A stretch of DNA of 64,000 nt from positions 13,768,370 to 13,832,369 of the forward strand of contig JABBOT010000009.1 in the NCBI GenBank assembly GCA_016165875.1, read 5' to 3'. Positions 12,001 through 22,034 of this stretch are shown one piece after another. How positions within the stretch are numbered: the stretch's first letter is position 1; each line of letters begins with the position of its first letter. Source of the stretch: Acanthopleura granulata. Taxonomy: Eukaryota > Mollusca > Polyplacophora > Chitonida > Chitonidae. The notes beneath the pieces are model-generated. The model ran no database searches. It was not told the DNA's origin and saw only the letters and a list, made by a program, of their open reading frames with translations. Both the position numbers and the translations under genes were made by a program.

Positions 12001-15000
12001 ACTTCGTACATTTTTCTGCATCTATTATACTTGATGTAAAGTCCGAAACAGCTGAATTGCGTGATCATGGATCAAGCATGCCATCGCTTCATGGTGAAGA
12101 ACCAAGAAAATACGACATGAATGAGTAAAAAGTAAATAATTCACAAATTTTCTTCAATGTTAACTGGTATTTGCTTGAAATGCAATAAGGCTATATATTA
12201 TTACTTCTACCACATCATGATGGTCCTAAACCTTTAACATTCACAGCACTGGCTCTCTGAAGCATCATGGTTAGGACAGCACACTGGACACCTCGTCCAC
12301 CGGTCACCCTAGCGTCCACCACATGCTTAGATAGACAGCACTTACCCTCTTGGCACCGACAGGCTCCACACAATCTTGGGTGCCTGTTGAGTGAGAATGG
12401 AGAATCTCATTTACTGATGGGCAGGCTGGATTGCCCGTTTCAGAATGTTTTGTGTTATTTGGTGGGAGGGGTCACAATAGTTTCAATATAATTTCATTTG
12501 TTTATTTTACATTTGATTGGGGCTTTATGCAACACTCAAAACTGCTATGATGAAGTAATCGAAGGTATAGAAGCCTCTTAAATTATCTGTTCAAATACCA
12601 TTTGATTCTAAGCTGCTGTAATACATAAAAAAATATCAAGGAATAATATCAGAAAAATACTAACCTTGTTGAGAATGTCAGTCCATTTCCATGCTAATAT
12701 CTGACCTGCAGACCCGGCACTGAAGCACAAACAACAGATTCCTTGGTATAATTTCATTCTATGTACAACTACACCGATTAATATAGATACACTTTTAGGC
12801 ATAAAAAGGAATAAGAGGACAAAAACTGAAAAATGGATTAGATTTACTTGTATGTTAGTATTTGATTGTTGTTTAATGTCATATGTAAGAATTTTCACTG
12901 ATATCCTAGTGAGAGTAAACCCGAATGAAAACTGATATATTTCATCCTGGTATAAAGCTAGGTCACACAAGAGAACATCAAATGATTGGCCCTAAGGCCA
13001 CAAAAACAATTAAAGCAGGGGAGCTAGTAAAAAGTCTGCTGGCTTCTATGGCATTTGGGGACGAATTGTAGATTCTGTGGATAACAACTTCATTTATTCG
13101 ATACTGGTGCTGTTTTGGTGCAGATAATAACACTGTTGTCAAGCACAATGATCAACAATGGTGCCGGTATCTGAAGCAAAACATCACCTGAACCGTACCG
13201 TAATTCTTCTAATTTTTGGGACATCTGACTGGCTCATTTTAACTAGAGGAAGACCCAGTTTCTACTTCCTCACATGGTCAGTTCATATCAGGCAGAATGT
13301 ATGCATATATTTACTTTAAAAAAAAAACAGCACTGGGAGAGAAAAGCAATTTTGTACTTTCAGCACTACTAATATCTGTCCTAAAAATTATCAGAATTAG
13401 GGTACCATACAATAAATGAAGTTGTTATGCATGTGATCTACATGTGCAGCACTTCTCTTTTACTCAATACTTATTTACTGGCTGACTGGTGTAATATGCT
13501 AATGAAGATAAATACCACCAGTTCAGGGAAAGAAAAGAAGATTACATTTTGCCTTAAGCCAGGAGTAAATGTAGAAACTGACCAGAGGAGCAGAGTGTCT
13601 GTGGAGACCATACAGAACACGGAATCCTCCTGAGCTGGAAACAACAAATGAGAAAACCACATGTATATATGTATTGACAAGGTATTCAACATGTATATAT
13701 ATATTGACAAGGTATTCCTCATGAAGTTTAAAAAGCAGGCCTTTGATTTTTGTGATGTTGCATAAAATATGTATTGAAGTTCAGATTGTGTATAATCACG
13801 TAAAGTTAGAAAATCAAAAGAGTGTTGTTAAATTACGTTGTCATGTTTAAACAATCAGCGGGAGAGTGATTTCAATAATTTGAGCGTGCTGTAGAAAAGA
13901 TGCGACACTGTATTTCTGGTTGCTCTCGTAGGGTGCATCCCATGGCCTAGTAAGAATTTCAGACTAAAGACTGATTTATTCCAGCTACAATGGTTTCGGC
14001 TTTTTAAGTTCGTTTTCACCAGTGCCCCCCCCCCCCCGCCACATCTAAAAAATAAGTAGGCCTTGATCTGTCCTGTCAGTAATGCTGAGCAGCAAAGATT
14101 CATTCATTTGGGTTGAGGTATCCTCAGACAAAAATGGCAAGGAATGGAATGCACATTGCACAATTAGCTTAGATTATTACAGATTTTATAATAAAGGCTT
14201 CATAATTGTGTCATGATGCAAATATGGACAAATACTGACAGCTTTCACAGACTATAATAAGTGTAAATGTAAAAATTTGTGTACAGTACTAAAGCTGGAT
14301 AATTCCATGCGGCTTGAAACAGCACTTTCCTCAAGGCAAACATGAATGTTTTTGTGAACTTTTTTAAAAGATATCATAATAAATCATATCATTTACCATC
14401 ACAAGTCTGAGGAGGCTTACACCTGCCCTTTCATATTGTTCAGTCTTTGTCATACTGAAACTAAGCTGATTATTCGCCATACTTTACATCTAAACACCTG
14501 TCAGTGGGCTTGTCGCCACCACTCATACATGTACAGGTGGCAGCATAAGGCAGCCACTCATACAAACACTACCTCTTACAGATTTTATATTTATTTATTT
14601 ATTTCATTGGTGTTTTACGCCGTACTCAAGAATATTTCACTTACACGACGGCGGCCAGCATTATGGTGGGAGGAAACTGGGCAGAGCCAGGGGGAGACCC
14701 ACGACCATCCGCAGGTTTCTGGCAGACCTTCCCACGTACGGCCAGAGAGGGAGCCAGCATGAGCTGGTCTTGAACTCACCGCATTGGTGGGAGGCTTCGA
14801 TCATTGCGCTGCATTAGCGTGATAACCCACTGAGTCACGGAGGCCCCCTACAAATTTTATAGCAGGTGATGTTTGTATCAGTATTACCTTTGAAGGAGAA
14901 AACAGGGGTCCAGGCTGCCTTAGTGGCCTCTGGAGAGAGAGCAGCAACGATACTGAAACCATGTCAAACAAAATCATTCTGTACCATTACACATTCATAG

Positions 15001-18000
15001 AACAGCAACGACACTGAAACCAGCCAAACAAAATCATTCTGTACCATTACACATTCATAGAACAGCAACGATACTGAAACCAGTCAAACAAAATCATTCT
15101 GTACCATTACACATTCATAGAACAGCAACGAAACTGAAACCAGTCAAACAAAATCATTCTGTACCATTACACATTCATAGAACAGCAACGACACTGAAAC
15201 CAGTCAAACAAAATCATTCTATACCATTACACATTCATAGAACAAAGTTCTGTTTATATGCTGCAGTTTATGTGCATCTATACAGGGGCGGGCAACTCCG
15301 CATGAGTGACTGGAATCACGCTATGCTACAGGCACTGATAAAACAATACATTCACAAAATAAAGTTCTTTTTGCTGCAGTCAATTTTATACAGGCATCTA
15401 CACAGGGAAAGACTACTATGTGTGTATGACTAGAGTCATGTTAAGCTAAAGGAACACATACAGAAATACATTCCTAGAACAAAGTGAACATAGAAAAAAA
15501 CAGGAAAAAACACACAAGCATTTACCAGGAATTTACATCATCACTTGTTGCTGATATTGTAACATTTGAATACTTGTGAGCATATTATTGCACTACTTTT
15601 AATACAACTAATGGTATGCCAGAGAAGTACATAATGTGTGTGTATAGACAGCTCATAGTATGGTCTTTGTCATCACTAATTACACAAGGAACTAGGTCTT
15701 ATTGGTTAATTTTCCCACAATACAACAGATATCTACAGGGTCTTATTGCTATCTGGTAACTTTGATGTGCTATAAATTCACCAATATCAATACATGTATT
15801 ATACAAGTGAAAAGAAAACTGTCATTCAGGAAATGCTCACAATCTAGCTATTTAATGCAAAAATACATGTGACAGTAACTCAAATTCAGGCACAGGCATT
15901 TGCAAGTTGTAGAAAGGAGATTTAAATGCAGGTGTCAGTGAGAAAGTAGGCCAAGTTACTAATTTGTGATTTGCTAAGAGTTGCAAACTTTGCTAATTCT
16001 GGGGTGTTGTTTGGCAAGAGGTACTGTACCTGAAGACAGCTATCTGCCCATAGTTATTCCCAGCAGCCAGGTACTTGCCACAGGGTGAAAAACTCTGAGC
16101 ATAAACATTGGTGTAATATAACTCACAGGCTTTCTTCTGCCGGTCCTAGAAAACAAACACAGAAAACACATCAGAACTGTGAAATGACAAATTTTATACA
16201 TGTCTTTAATAGAAAAAACCTGCGTTTGATTGCGTTAAGTTGATAACATGGCAGCACTTCAGATTTTCACACTTCGATTTTGATTTTTCTTACTTCGAGT
16301 AGCAATTCCAAAACCCACAAGGTGGCACTACGAATGATGTTTTTGTTATGGCTGAAAGCTGACCTCAACTTCCCCAAACGCAGTGCCCTCCTTGTACTAC
16401 TGTTTTCTATATAAATACGTTGGTGACACAAACTATAGAGGACCCGGTTTTTAGAACAAGGTATGTGTTATTTTAGTGCAGGATTTATTCCAAGGAAAAA
16501 TTGCAAGCAAGTCGTCTGATTCAGGTAAGATTTTTTTCCATTTTGAAGTAATATACGCCACTAAAATGTAGAGCTTATCAAACTTAAAGCATTTTTCATT
16601 AACTTAGCAGCGTTTTTACAACTTATCAATGTGGACCAAGGTGATTATTTATGAGAGAAAAGGCATGGGGGTCTATCTGTTACACATGGGGGTCTATCTG
16701 TTACACATGGGGGTCTATCTGTTACACACATAAAAGCGATAGGGCGCATGCGCATAGTAGCTGTCTATGCAGGAGGCATTGACAGGTACAGCTTACTGAC
16801 ATGAATATTCATTCTGAAGTGGAAATGAATGTGGTGTCTTAACATTAATGTAAGCGCAGGTATGGGGTTTGTTTATCTGCTTTTTTATTACTTTTTTATT
16901 ATTTTTAAGTATTTCTAAACAATATTTTAGTCATAACAAAATATCTGATCAAATCAGCATTTCTGCAAATGTTTCACAATTAATTTTAAAGTATAAACAT
17001 TAAAATGTTTACTTCTTATCCTCGTCCTTCACTACTGCAATGTTTTCGTATGCAATACAACAAATTATCCAGCATCTCGACCCATATTTTAGAAACTTTA
17101 CACATTTTTTAACCTAATCTCAGTGAGGATATTTTTTATCTTTACCCGTAAACCTGAGGCCATGAGTTGGTTCAACATCACTGCAGCAATTAAAAGGTTG
17201 CATTTTTGTAATAAAAACGTGTTAAGCTTTCCAAATATATATATTTTGTTATGGTTTTTACTCTTTTCAAAAATGGCTTGTGAATGCTACTTCAACTCTA
17301 ACTGTGACATCTCTAGTTGTCTAGCTAGTAATTGTGCTCTTAACTTAACTGTATACACCAAATCGGCATTGGAGCCATCTCGCGAGATTAACACTGTTTG
17401 GGTGGGTGCTTTCTCAAAGTGACGCAAAGTAATGCTAAAAAGGCGTGATTTTCGGTAGTAGCTACAGAATACACATCTGACAAGCACAATTCCAGCGCCT
17501 CTTTTCAGGCATATTTTTCTACGTTATTTTTCTGGACTTTGTTTACACAAAACAAAGGTGAAAAGAGTTTCCACCTTAGGCTGAGAGTGATTACTCTTTG
17601 GTCTTAAGTTAAACCAAAATGCCCTGCATAGGATTGTTCCCATTAAGTCAAACAACAGCAACATTCTAAGGTATAGGGACTACCGAAAATCACGTGCATT
17701 TAGCGTTATTTTGCGTAAGTTCGCGAGAGCGACCACCCATGTCTCGCCCAAACAGCGGTAATCTCGCGAGACGGTTCCAATGCCGATTCGGCTTACAGGT
17801 ATTTACATTACAACAAGTGGAACATAACTATGTAAACCAAACCTCATCACTCTGTGGTGTGGAGGGATTGTATTTCTGGTATACTTTGTCCCAATACCGC
17901 TGTATTTTTAAGGGATATCACAACTTTGGGGATTTGTAAAGAATAGGTTGAGCTATTGTTCGTCGCTTACCCACTTTTCCGATGTTCATTAAGAAAAGGA

Positions 18001-18151
18001 CATTTTTCAATGAATTGACGTCACCCTACCACGTGATTTCACCCTCGTGCTTACTACTGCCAAACTTTGTCGCTAAAACTGTCACCTCAAGCTGAACTTG
18101 GAAAAAATACCGAAATAACAAAGATACCTGCACTTGAATTTGTTCCCCCAT
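6048..18151 (-). CDS. THOC6: THO complex subunit 6 (THOC6), complete 14-exon gene
   Basis: WD40 beta-propeller subunit of the nuclear THO/TREX complex, which couples transcription and splicing to mRNA export. Coding exons (minus strand, 5' to 3'): 18151-18128, 16145-16030, 14952-14888, 13634-13583, 12719-12665, 12383-12346, 11804-11756, 11322-11245, 10439-10331, 10137-10085, 8553-8485, 7990-7877, 7163-7035, 6137-6048. All junctions have AG/GT borders and phases agree throughout, giving 346 residues, close to the roughly 341 of the vertebrate protein. Diagnostic stretches: SFSPCGKYLAAGNNYGQIA (exon 2), MVSTDTLLLCAG (exon 4/5 junction), NNVYIWDLESGT (exon 8), SEDGTVRLWD (exon 9/10), RPEFGRWLGC (exon 11), GGGPKLSAWHLRS (exon 12), GDIKAQVP (exon 13) and TNFGYTAFSLTF near the C-terminus. 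The start at 18151 gives an eight-residue first exon in phase with exon 2. Exons 3 and 13 abut tandem arrays made of their own splice sites. Only the 5' and 3' UTR ends are undetermined. Confidence 0.97.
6281..7053 (-). repeat. 36-bp minisatellite made of THOC6 exon-13 donor sites (about 21 copies)
   Basis: About 21 tandem units of 36 bp (a few of 33 bp) plus one degenerate unit at the far end. On the minus strand every unit reads TCACAGAACCACAAG followed by GTAAGCTGGTCA, which is exactly the last bases of THOC6 exon 13 and the first bases of intron 13. The bona fide exon end is the outermost unit (donor at 7034/7035); the other copies run into the intron. One unit (about 6490) has lost the GT. 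Substitutions such as CACGAG for CACAAG, and CATAGTC for CACAGTC, distinguish units. The plus-strand ORFs over this array are only translations of the repeat. Confidence 0.95.
7991..8484. other. THOC6 intron 11, plain
   Basis: Intron between exons 11 and 12 of THOC6. I see only AT-rich sequence with poly-A runs near 8275 and no other feature. Confidence 0.6.
8880..9102 (-). repeat. Dispersed repeat family, inverted copy (left arm)
   Basis: Within THOC6 intron 10. Its reverse complement matches 9362-9550 over about 190-220 bases, including AAGAATCCTATTCATAGTT and AGAAGACATCTGTTTCT. A third copy lies at 20350-20760. The two intronic copies point at each other and would form a large hairpin in the pre-mRNA. 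No coding capacity is visible; it looks like a non-autonomous transposable element of unknown family. Confidence 0.85.
9318..9780 (+). repeat. Dispersed repeat family, direct copy (right arm)
   Basis: Shares its first part with the inverted copy at 8880-9102 and nearly its whole length with 20350-20760: AAAGACAACAC, then AAGAATCCTATTCATAGTT, then ATATCACAGTTCAAAGTA, then TAGTGTTAAATCAGC. It sits in THOC6 intron 10. Confidence 0.85.
10495..10530 (-). mobile_element. SINE tail fragment
   Basis: Short remnant of the SINE 3' tail (ATTTGATTGGTGTT preceded by TTTATTTA) in the THOC6 intron upstream of exon 9. A similar degenerate fragment lies at about 12497-12545. Confidence 0.5.
11481..11668 (-). 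mobile_element. SINE, head-truncated, in THOC6 intron 7
   Basis: On the minus strand this contains the SINE body from near the GTTCAAGTCCAGCTCACGCTG box-B region to the (AAAT)n tail. The tRNA head is lost and several deletions are visible. It lies between THOC6 exons 7 and 8. Confidence 0.85.
14590..14848 (-). mobile_element. Full-length SINE in THOC6 intron 3 with target-site duplication
   Basis: Complete SINE: tRNA-like head ending at GGGGGCCTCCGTGACTCAG on the minus strand, body, and (AAAT)n tail. The flanks are 13-bp repeats, TACAGATTTTATA (14577-14589) and TACAAATTTTATA (14849-14861), differing at one base. The head begins only about 40 bases into intron 3, just after the exon-3 donor at 14888. 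Confidence 0.93.
14941..15240 (-). repeat. 60-bp tandem repeat made of THOC6 exon-3 acceptor sites (5 copies)
   Basis: Five tandem units of exactly 60 bp. On the minus strand each contains a branch/pyrimidine-like region and GACTGGTTTCAG followed by T(A/G/T)TCGTTGCTG, which is the real intron 2/exon 3 boundary. The innermost unit (14941-15000) supplies the used acceptor, with exon 3 starting at 14952; the other four lie upstream in intron 2. In all four upstream units the exon-like sequence continues into an in-frame TGA. Confidence 0.95.
15241..16029. other. THOC6 intron 2, remainder
   Basis: A decayed second-order similarity to the 60-bp array can be seen at 15295-15480 (ACTGGAATCACG and ACTAGAGTCATG contexts followed by TACATTC.TAGAACAAAGT). 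Otherwise there is nothing recognisable. Confidence 0.45.
16665..16727. repeat. 21-bp tandem repeat, 3 copies
   Basis: Three perfect units of GGGGGTCTATCTGTTACACA-type sequence in THOC6 intron 1. Confidence 0.9.
17348..17795. mobile_element. Inverted-repeat element (MITE-like) carrying TCTCGCGAGA motifs, in THOC6 intron 1
   Basis: The left arm (about 17348-17461) and right arm (about 17685-17795) are reverse complements with moderate divergence. They share AATCGGCATTGGA at the outside, then TCTCGCGAGATTA, then ACTGTTTGGG, then GTGATTTTCGGTAGT. The spacer is about 225 bp. Each arm includes the perfect palindrome TCTCGCGAGA (17378-17387 and 17762-17771). There is no coding potential. The shape suggests a non-autonomous DNA transposon; no superfamily assigned. 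Confidence 0.85.
18016..18035. promoter_or_regulatory. CRE-like TGACGTCA and E-box CACGTG near THOC6 exon 1
   Basis: A perfect TGACGTCA (18016-18023) and CACGTG (18030-18035) lie 93-135 bases inside intron 1 of THOC6, next to the first exon. These words are known CREB/ATF and bHLH sites; a role in the THOC6 promoter is inference. Confidence 0.3.
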
Positions 18152-18394
18152 GGTTTCGCGCGTCAACAAACTAAGAGCAGTTAGTGGCGAGTTTCATCAA
18201 GGAAAGACAACCCCAGTTCACCTGTATGAATTACGCCCCATGACTGCGCTCGGATGTGACTATTCTTTGGGACATCACAGTATCGTATAGTTCTATTAAA
18301 TTGAGTGTTGAGGTCTATTTTCAACAATTTCTGACATTTACCTGCCACAACGTTTAATAAATTTGGGACTTGTTTCGTAGCTGTTTGTGAAGAA
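18152..18394. promoter_or_regulatory. THOC6: Likely THOC6 5' UTR and promoter region
   Basis: Immediately upstream (minus strand) of the THOC6 start codon. There is no TATA box in a good position. The transcription start cannot be placed from sequence alone. Confidence 0.4.
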
Positions 18395-18601
18395 ATGTTA
18401 CATAACAGCAGTTTATTTAGGATGTGGCTTCCGGGAGTGCCTTTTTCGAGAACACATCTCTATGCTAAGACTCAGAATGGCACAGCTTTTAACATAACAC
18501 CAGAAAAGCATGATGTAAAGTCCTTTAGAAGTCAGCGTTCATTGTCCAACAGGCGGAGGTACTGGTCATTCGCATTTGAAACTTTAAGGAACAGGCAGTA
18601 A
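18395..18601 (+). CDS. Small hypothetical ORF, divergent from THOC6
   Basis: ATG-started ORF of 68 codons, basic and arginine-rich at its C-terminus (RSLSNRRRYWSF), starting 244 bases from the THOC6 start in the opposite direction. I do not recognise it. Arginine-rich composition and head-to-head placement are the only reasons to list it; random occurrence is quite possible. Confidence 0.15.
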   Translation: MLHNSSLFRMWLPGVPFSRTHLYAKTQNGTAFNITPEKHDVKSFRSQRSLSNRRRYWSFAFETLRNRQ

Positions 18602-19223
18602 ATAATGAGCATTACTGTTACAAGTCGTAAAAGCTGCTCTTATTTTCGTTTTCCAAAGGATTGCTGCTTGTGGAAAACATCAAATAATTTGTGCGCCGAG
18701 GTGGTTTCACAAAAGCAGTCATATTCAGGGCTACAGTCAAAGAGTATGACGTGCCCAGAGAACCATTACGTCTTTCAAACTCCTCATAGCGCTACATTGT
18801 GAACATGCTTAAAAAAAACAACACAAAAAACAAACAAACAAAAAAAACCCCCAAAAAACAACAACCCAAAACCGGACGGCTCATGGTGAGTTCTCAAAAA
18901 GTCGGCACAGCTGTTTTTCTTGCATATATCTATGGCATTTTCGCAACAATATCAAACTTTTTCCTTACAAACACATCACAAATTTAGTGGAAAACGTTAA
19001 TATACACATATTTTATCTCTTTTTGGGTAAAATAATGGAACTATAACCCCCTTAACTTTGTCATGTTGTAGGCCTACTAGTCTAGCGTTTTCCTGATGCG
19101 CCATATCATTGTAAGCACAACAGGGGCCACATGCAATCACAAGGTCAAAGTTTGTGGAGTCCTACCTGAAAACATGAAACTTTATTCCTTTTCCCTCAAC
19201 CTCGTACACTGGATATGTCCAAA
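18602..19223. other. No gene recognised
   Basis: An A/C-rich run lies at 18808-18875, resembling the one at 56670-56735 on the other strand. Otherwise plain AT-rich sequence. Confidence 0.4.
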
Positions 19224-19809
19224 GTAGCTTAATGAATTAGACATTGTATGCTACCGATACAACATTTAACAGAGATCCATTTGAAAAGCGAGGGGTATTT
19301 TCCTATCCGCATTTATTTGCCTACTCTGTTAAAGTGTATGTTCAGCAAAGATCAGACGAGAGGATCGCATGTTTCAAAACACTTGTGTTAAGCTCACAAC
19401 CCTTGTTTTAGGCAGCGGCCCAATCATCAACTACTTGCTGAACGCTAGAAATTGGTGCCTATCGTAAATTCTCCACACTGTTGGAGTTTTCGGCTATTGA
19501 GCTACCTATATAACAGGGTGATTCCTGCACCGAAAAACTCCACATAACGAAGATTACCGGATTCTGTGGACGGTTGACTGAACATGGCGGACTGCGGGAA
19601 GTTTTGTTTAAAAACAGCCGATATGGCACTACCACAAGCGCTTTAAAACCACTGCGACATGCGAACCCCCTCGGATGATCATTGCTGATTGAGGACCGTG
19701 CAGATTTTAAAGGATAGGCAGCGTTTAATTACGGACAGGAAAATACCCCTCGTTTTTCAAATGGACCTCTGTTAGATGTTATCATACAACGTCTAATTCA
19801 CGAGGCTAC
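19224..19809. mobile_element. Inverted-repeat element (MITE-like), about 590 bp
   Basis: The left arm 19224-19325 and right arm about 19705-19809 are reverse complements. They share TGAATTAGAC at the outside, then TTTGAAAA.CGAGGGGTATT, then TTCCT.TCCG. The spacer of about 380 bp has no ORF. It looks like a non-autonomous DNA transposon distinct from the one at 17348. Confidence 0.8.
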
Positions 19810-20349
19810 GCCCAAAGAGATCTCGTAATACTGTCTTTTTTTGTGTGTGTGAACTTTGGTATTAATCTTGATATGTTGTGTTTTCAATTTGATAGAGACA
19901 CAGAATATGTTTGACGACTATCTGTTCAATCTTTACTTGGACGAGTCTAAGTGTCACATGGAACGTTGCCTAGGTTATTTACCTGCAAGAAAAACTTGCA
20001 TGCTTCGTTATTTTTTGGGCGAGACTCTTATATATGCTTCCTGGGTTAAACTGTTTACTAATGTGATACAATGTTATTTCAAAGACAGACAAAAATCGAA
20101 AAATTTAAAAATTTGTTATGAGTCAAATGAAACAAGTTTAATGTCAAATGAGTACAAGTGAACATTAATTTGCCTGTCATTAGTTAGAAATCACTACAAA
20201 TCCACTGTTGTACCGTATTAACATTTGTTCGCATTGAGACAAAAGGCTATGGTGCTTGCTATACGTGACAGAAAAATTTGGATTTTATATCATTAATAAG
20301 CAAAAGTGTTGGGCTTTCTTTTAATACCGCGTATTACTGATTTGCTGCT

Positions 20350-20760
20350 TTTTCCTTTAAAGAAAAAGACAACACTAGACGAAAAATATATATATATCGA
20401 TAAAGAATCCTATTCATAGTTCAGAAAACGCCACATTTTAAAAAAAAATTTGCGATGTATAATAACCGAGATATCGCAGTTCAAAGTAAGCAAAAACTCT
20501 CACGTGGAGAAAATCTCAATTTTAACGACCGGAGAAGAAGCCAATGAAGAGCGAAATATTTCTGCCATCTGAGCACACATCTGTTTCCGTTGTGACACAG
20601 CAGTAATTAGTTCACCATTTTGCCATATAGAAATAGTGTTAAATCAGCTGTTTTCCTTCTGATTACGAGACAATCGTGATATACTGTAAATCTATTTTCA
20701 TCGAGAAAGTTCTGGTGGAATACATCCCTAAGGTATGAACCAGGAGGCCACAATGGTAAC
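20350..20760 (+). repeat. Dispersed repeat family, third copy
   Basis: Matches 9318-9680 along most of its length, including AAGAATCCTATTCATAGTT, ATATCGCAGTTCAAAGTAAG and TAGTGTTAAATCAGCTG. Divergence from the intronic copies is considerable. Confidence 0.8.
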
Positions 20761-20866
20761 ATTGGAAGCTATAAAGAAATCAAGAACATGAGTGGCGTAA
20801 CTTGGAGACATTATAGTGCCCTGGCCAACAGCACAATCTGCACAGCACCACCTTCATTGTATTAGA

Positions 20867-21080
20867 CACTCTGTGACAAAGGCCCAGCGCGTTAATTGGA
20901 TGATTAAACTTCAAATAAACGTGTTTAGATATATATAAAATATATAGACATATATTTTAGTATTAAACTTAAGTGTGTAAAACAAATATATAGGCCTATA
21001 TTATTATGCTGTATAATCTCCAAGTGTTTAATATCTGATGAGTAAAAGTGTTTATAATTTAAACATCAAAATTTACAGTG
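20867..21080. mobile_element. Short element with CACTGTAAA/TTTACAGTG-type ends, diverged copy
   Basis: Related to 25754-25940 through GTTTAAT.TATGATG..TAAAAGTGTTT.TAA and the terminal ATTTACAGTGTAT. The left end is degraded (CACTCTGTGAC). Most of it reappears at 33787-33931 in copy B. Confidence 0.65.
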
Positions 21081-21665
21081 TATCGCTGCTCGTTTATCAT
21101 CTCGTTTTCCGTCTTGATAAAATGGAAATGCGAAAGCAACACGACCGCACTTAAAAAGCCACCATCGTTATCCAAACAGATACTGGTCTTCTCGCGTTAG
21201 CAAAGAATTTTATGCACATATTAACTTTCAAATGTGTCAATCAAACGTTTGAAAGCTCTTAAACACGTGGTGGGCGAACTTTACATGTTTACCGAGCCAT
21301 GAAGGTAGAATAGATCATGCTATATCCGGCTCGTGTGCGTGTTATTTTTTTTCTTTAACATTTTTTAAATTAACAGCCTTGCTTGATGCATACCAAGCTT
21401 CAAGTCGACAGCAAGTTGAAGTGATGGTGTTGAAAACTGTTCCCGTCAATTCTTTATTTAGCATTTAGGTACACCTTTGAACTTGTCCTTCCTTCTTTTA
21501 TAACACGTACTAGAAGGCATATCTAAGCAGGCCTTTATTTTAAACAAAACTTGACAACCAACCATCCCACAGCAGAAACGTGACAAATGGCCATTATAGT
21601 CAGTGATTTACTCCTGTAACTGAATACCTTCAGGAAAAGCAATACTCAATGCAAAGAATACTGTA

Positions 21666-22034
21666 ATAGGGGAGTTTCGAGTTCGAACTCTTTTGTCACA
21701 GAAGATAAAAAGAGTTCAACTGTGTCATGTGACTTGTCAAAAATATCAGGCAATTTTGTTGATTTTAATTTGCCGATCACCTGTTGCGGCGTGTTAAGGA
21801 GGCACAAACGAGTTCTCCTTCAATCAGGAGCATCTTAAATTAGAAACCTTCCAGCTCCTTAATTCTCCCTATCGTACATCTAGTCTTAATAACATTTGTT
21901 GAAACATTTCTTAGACGCCCATGTTAGTAAATGTAATCATAAATAGTTGTCTAACATTTTTGACAGGTCACATGGTACAGTTGGGCTTTTCTTACCTTTA
22001 GCGATAAAAGAGTTCGAACTCGAAACTCACCTAT
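21666..22034. mobile_element. MITE with about 90-bp terminal inverted repeats, copy A
   Basis: The left arm begins ATAGGGGAGTTTCGAGTTCG; the right arm, reverse-complemented, begins ATAGGTGAGTTTCGAGTTCG. The arms stay alignable through GTCA.GTGAC.TGTCAAAAAT. The spacer is about 190 bp with no ORF. The equivalent copy is 34516-34884, and a lone arm lies at 25178-25270 (copy A) and 37904-37996 (copy B). Confidence 0.88.

Noticed and set aside
13471..13722. Stand-alone minus-strand ORF around THOC6 exon 4
   Set aside because: Only 13583-13634 is coding; the rest runs through the intron on both sides.
19856..20161. 101-codon plus-strand ORF
   Set aside because: Starts with TTG, has no known similarity, no splice context and no promoter features.
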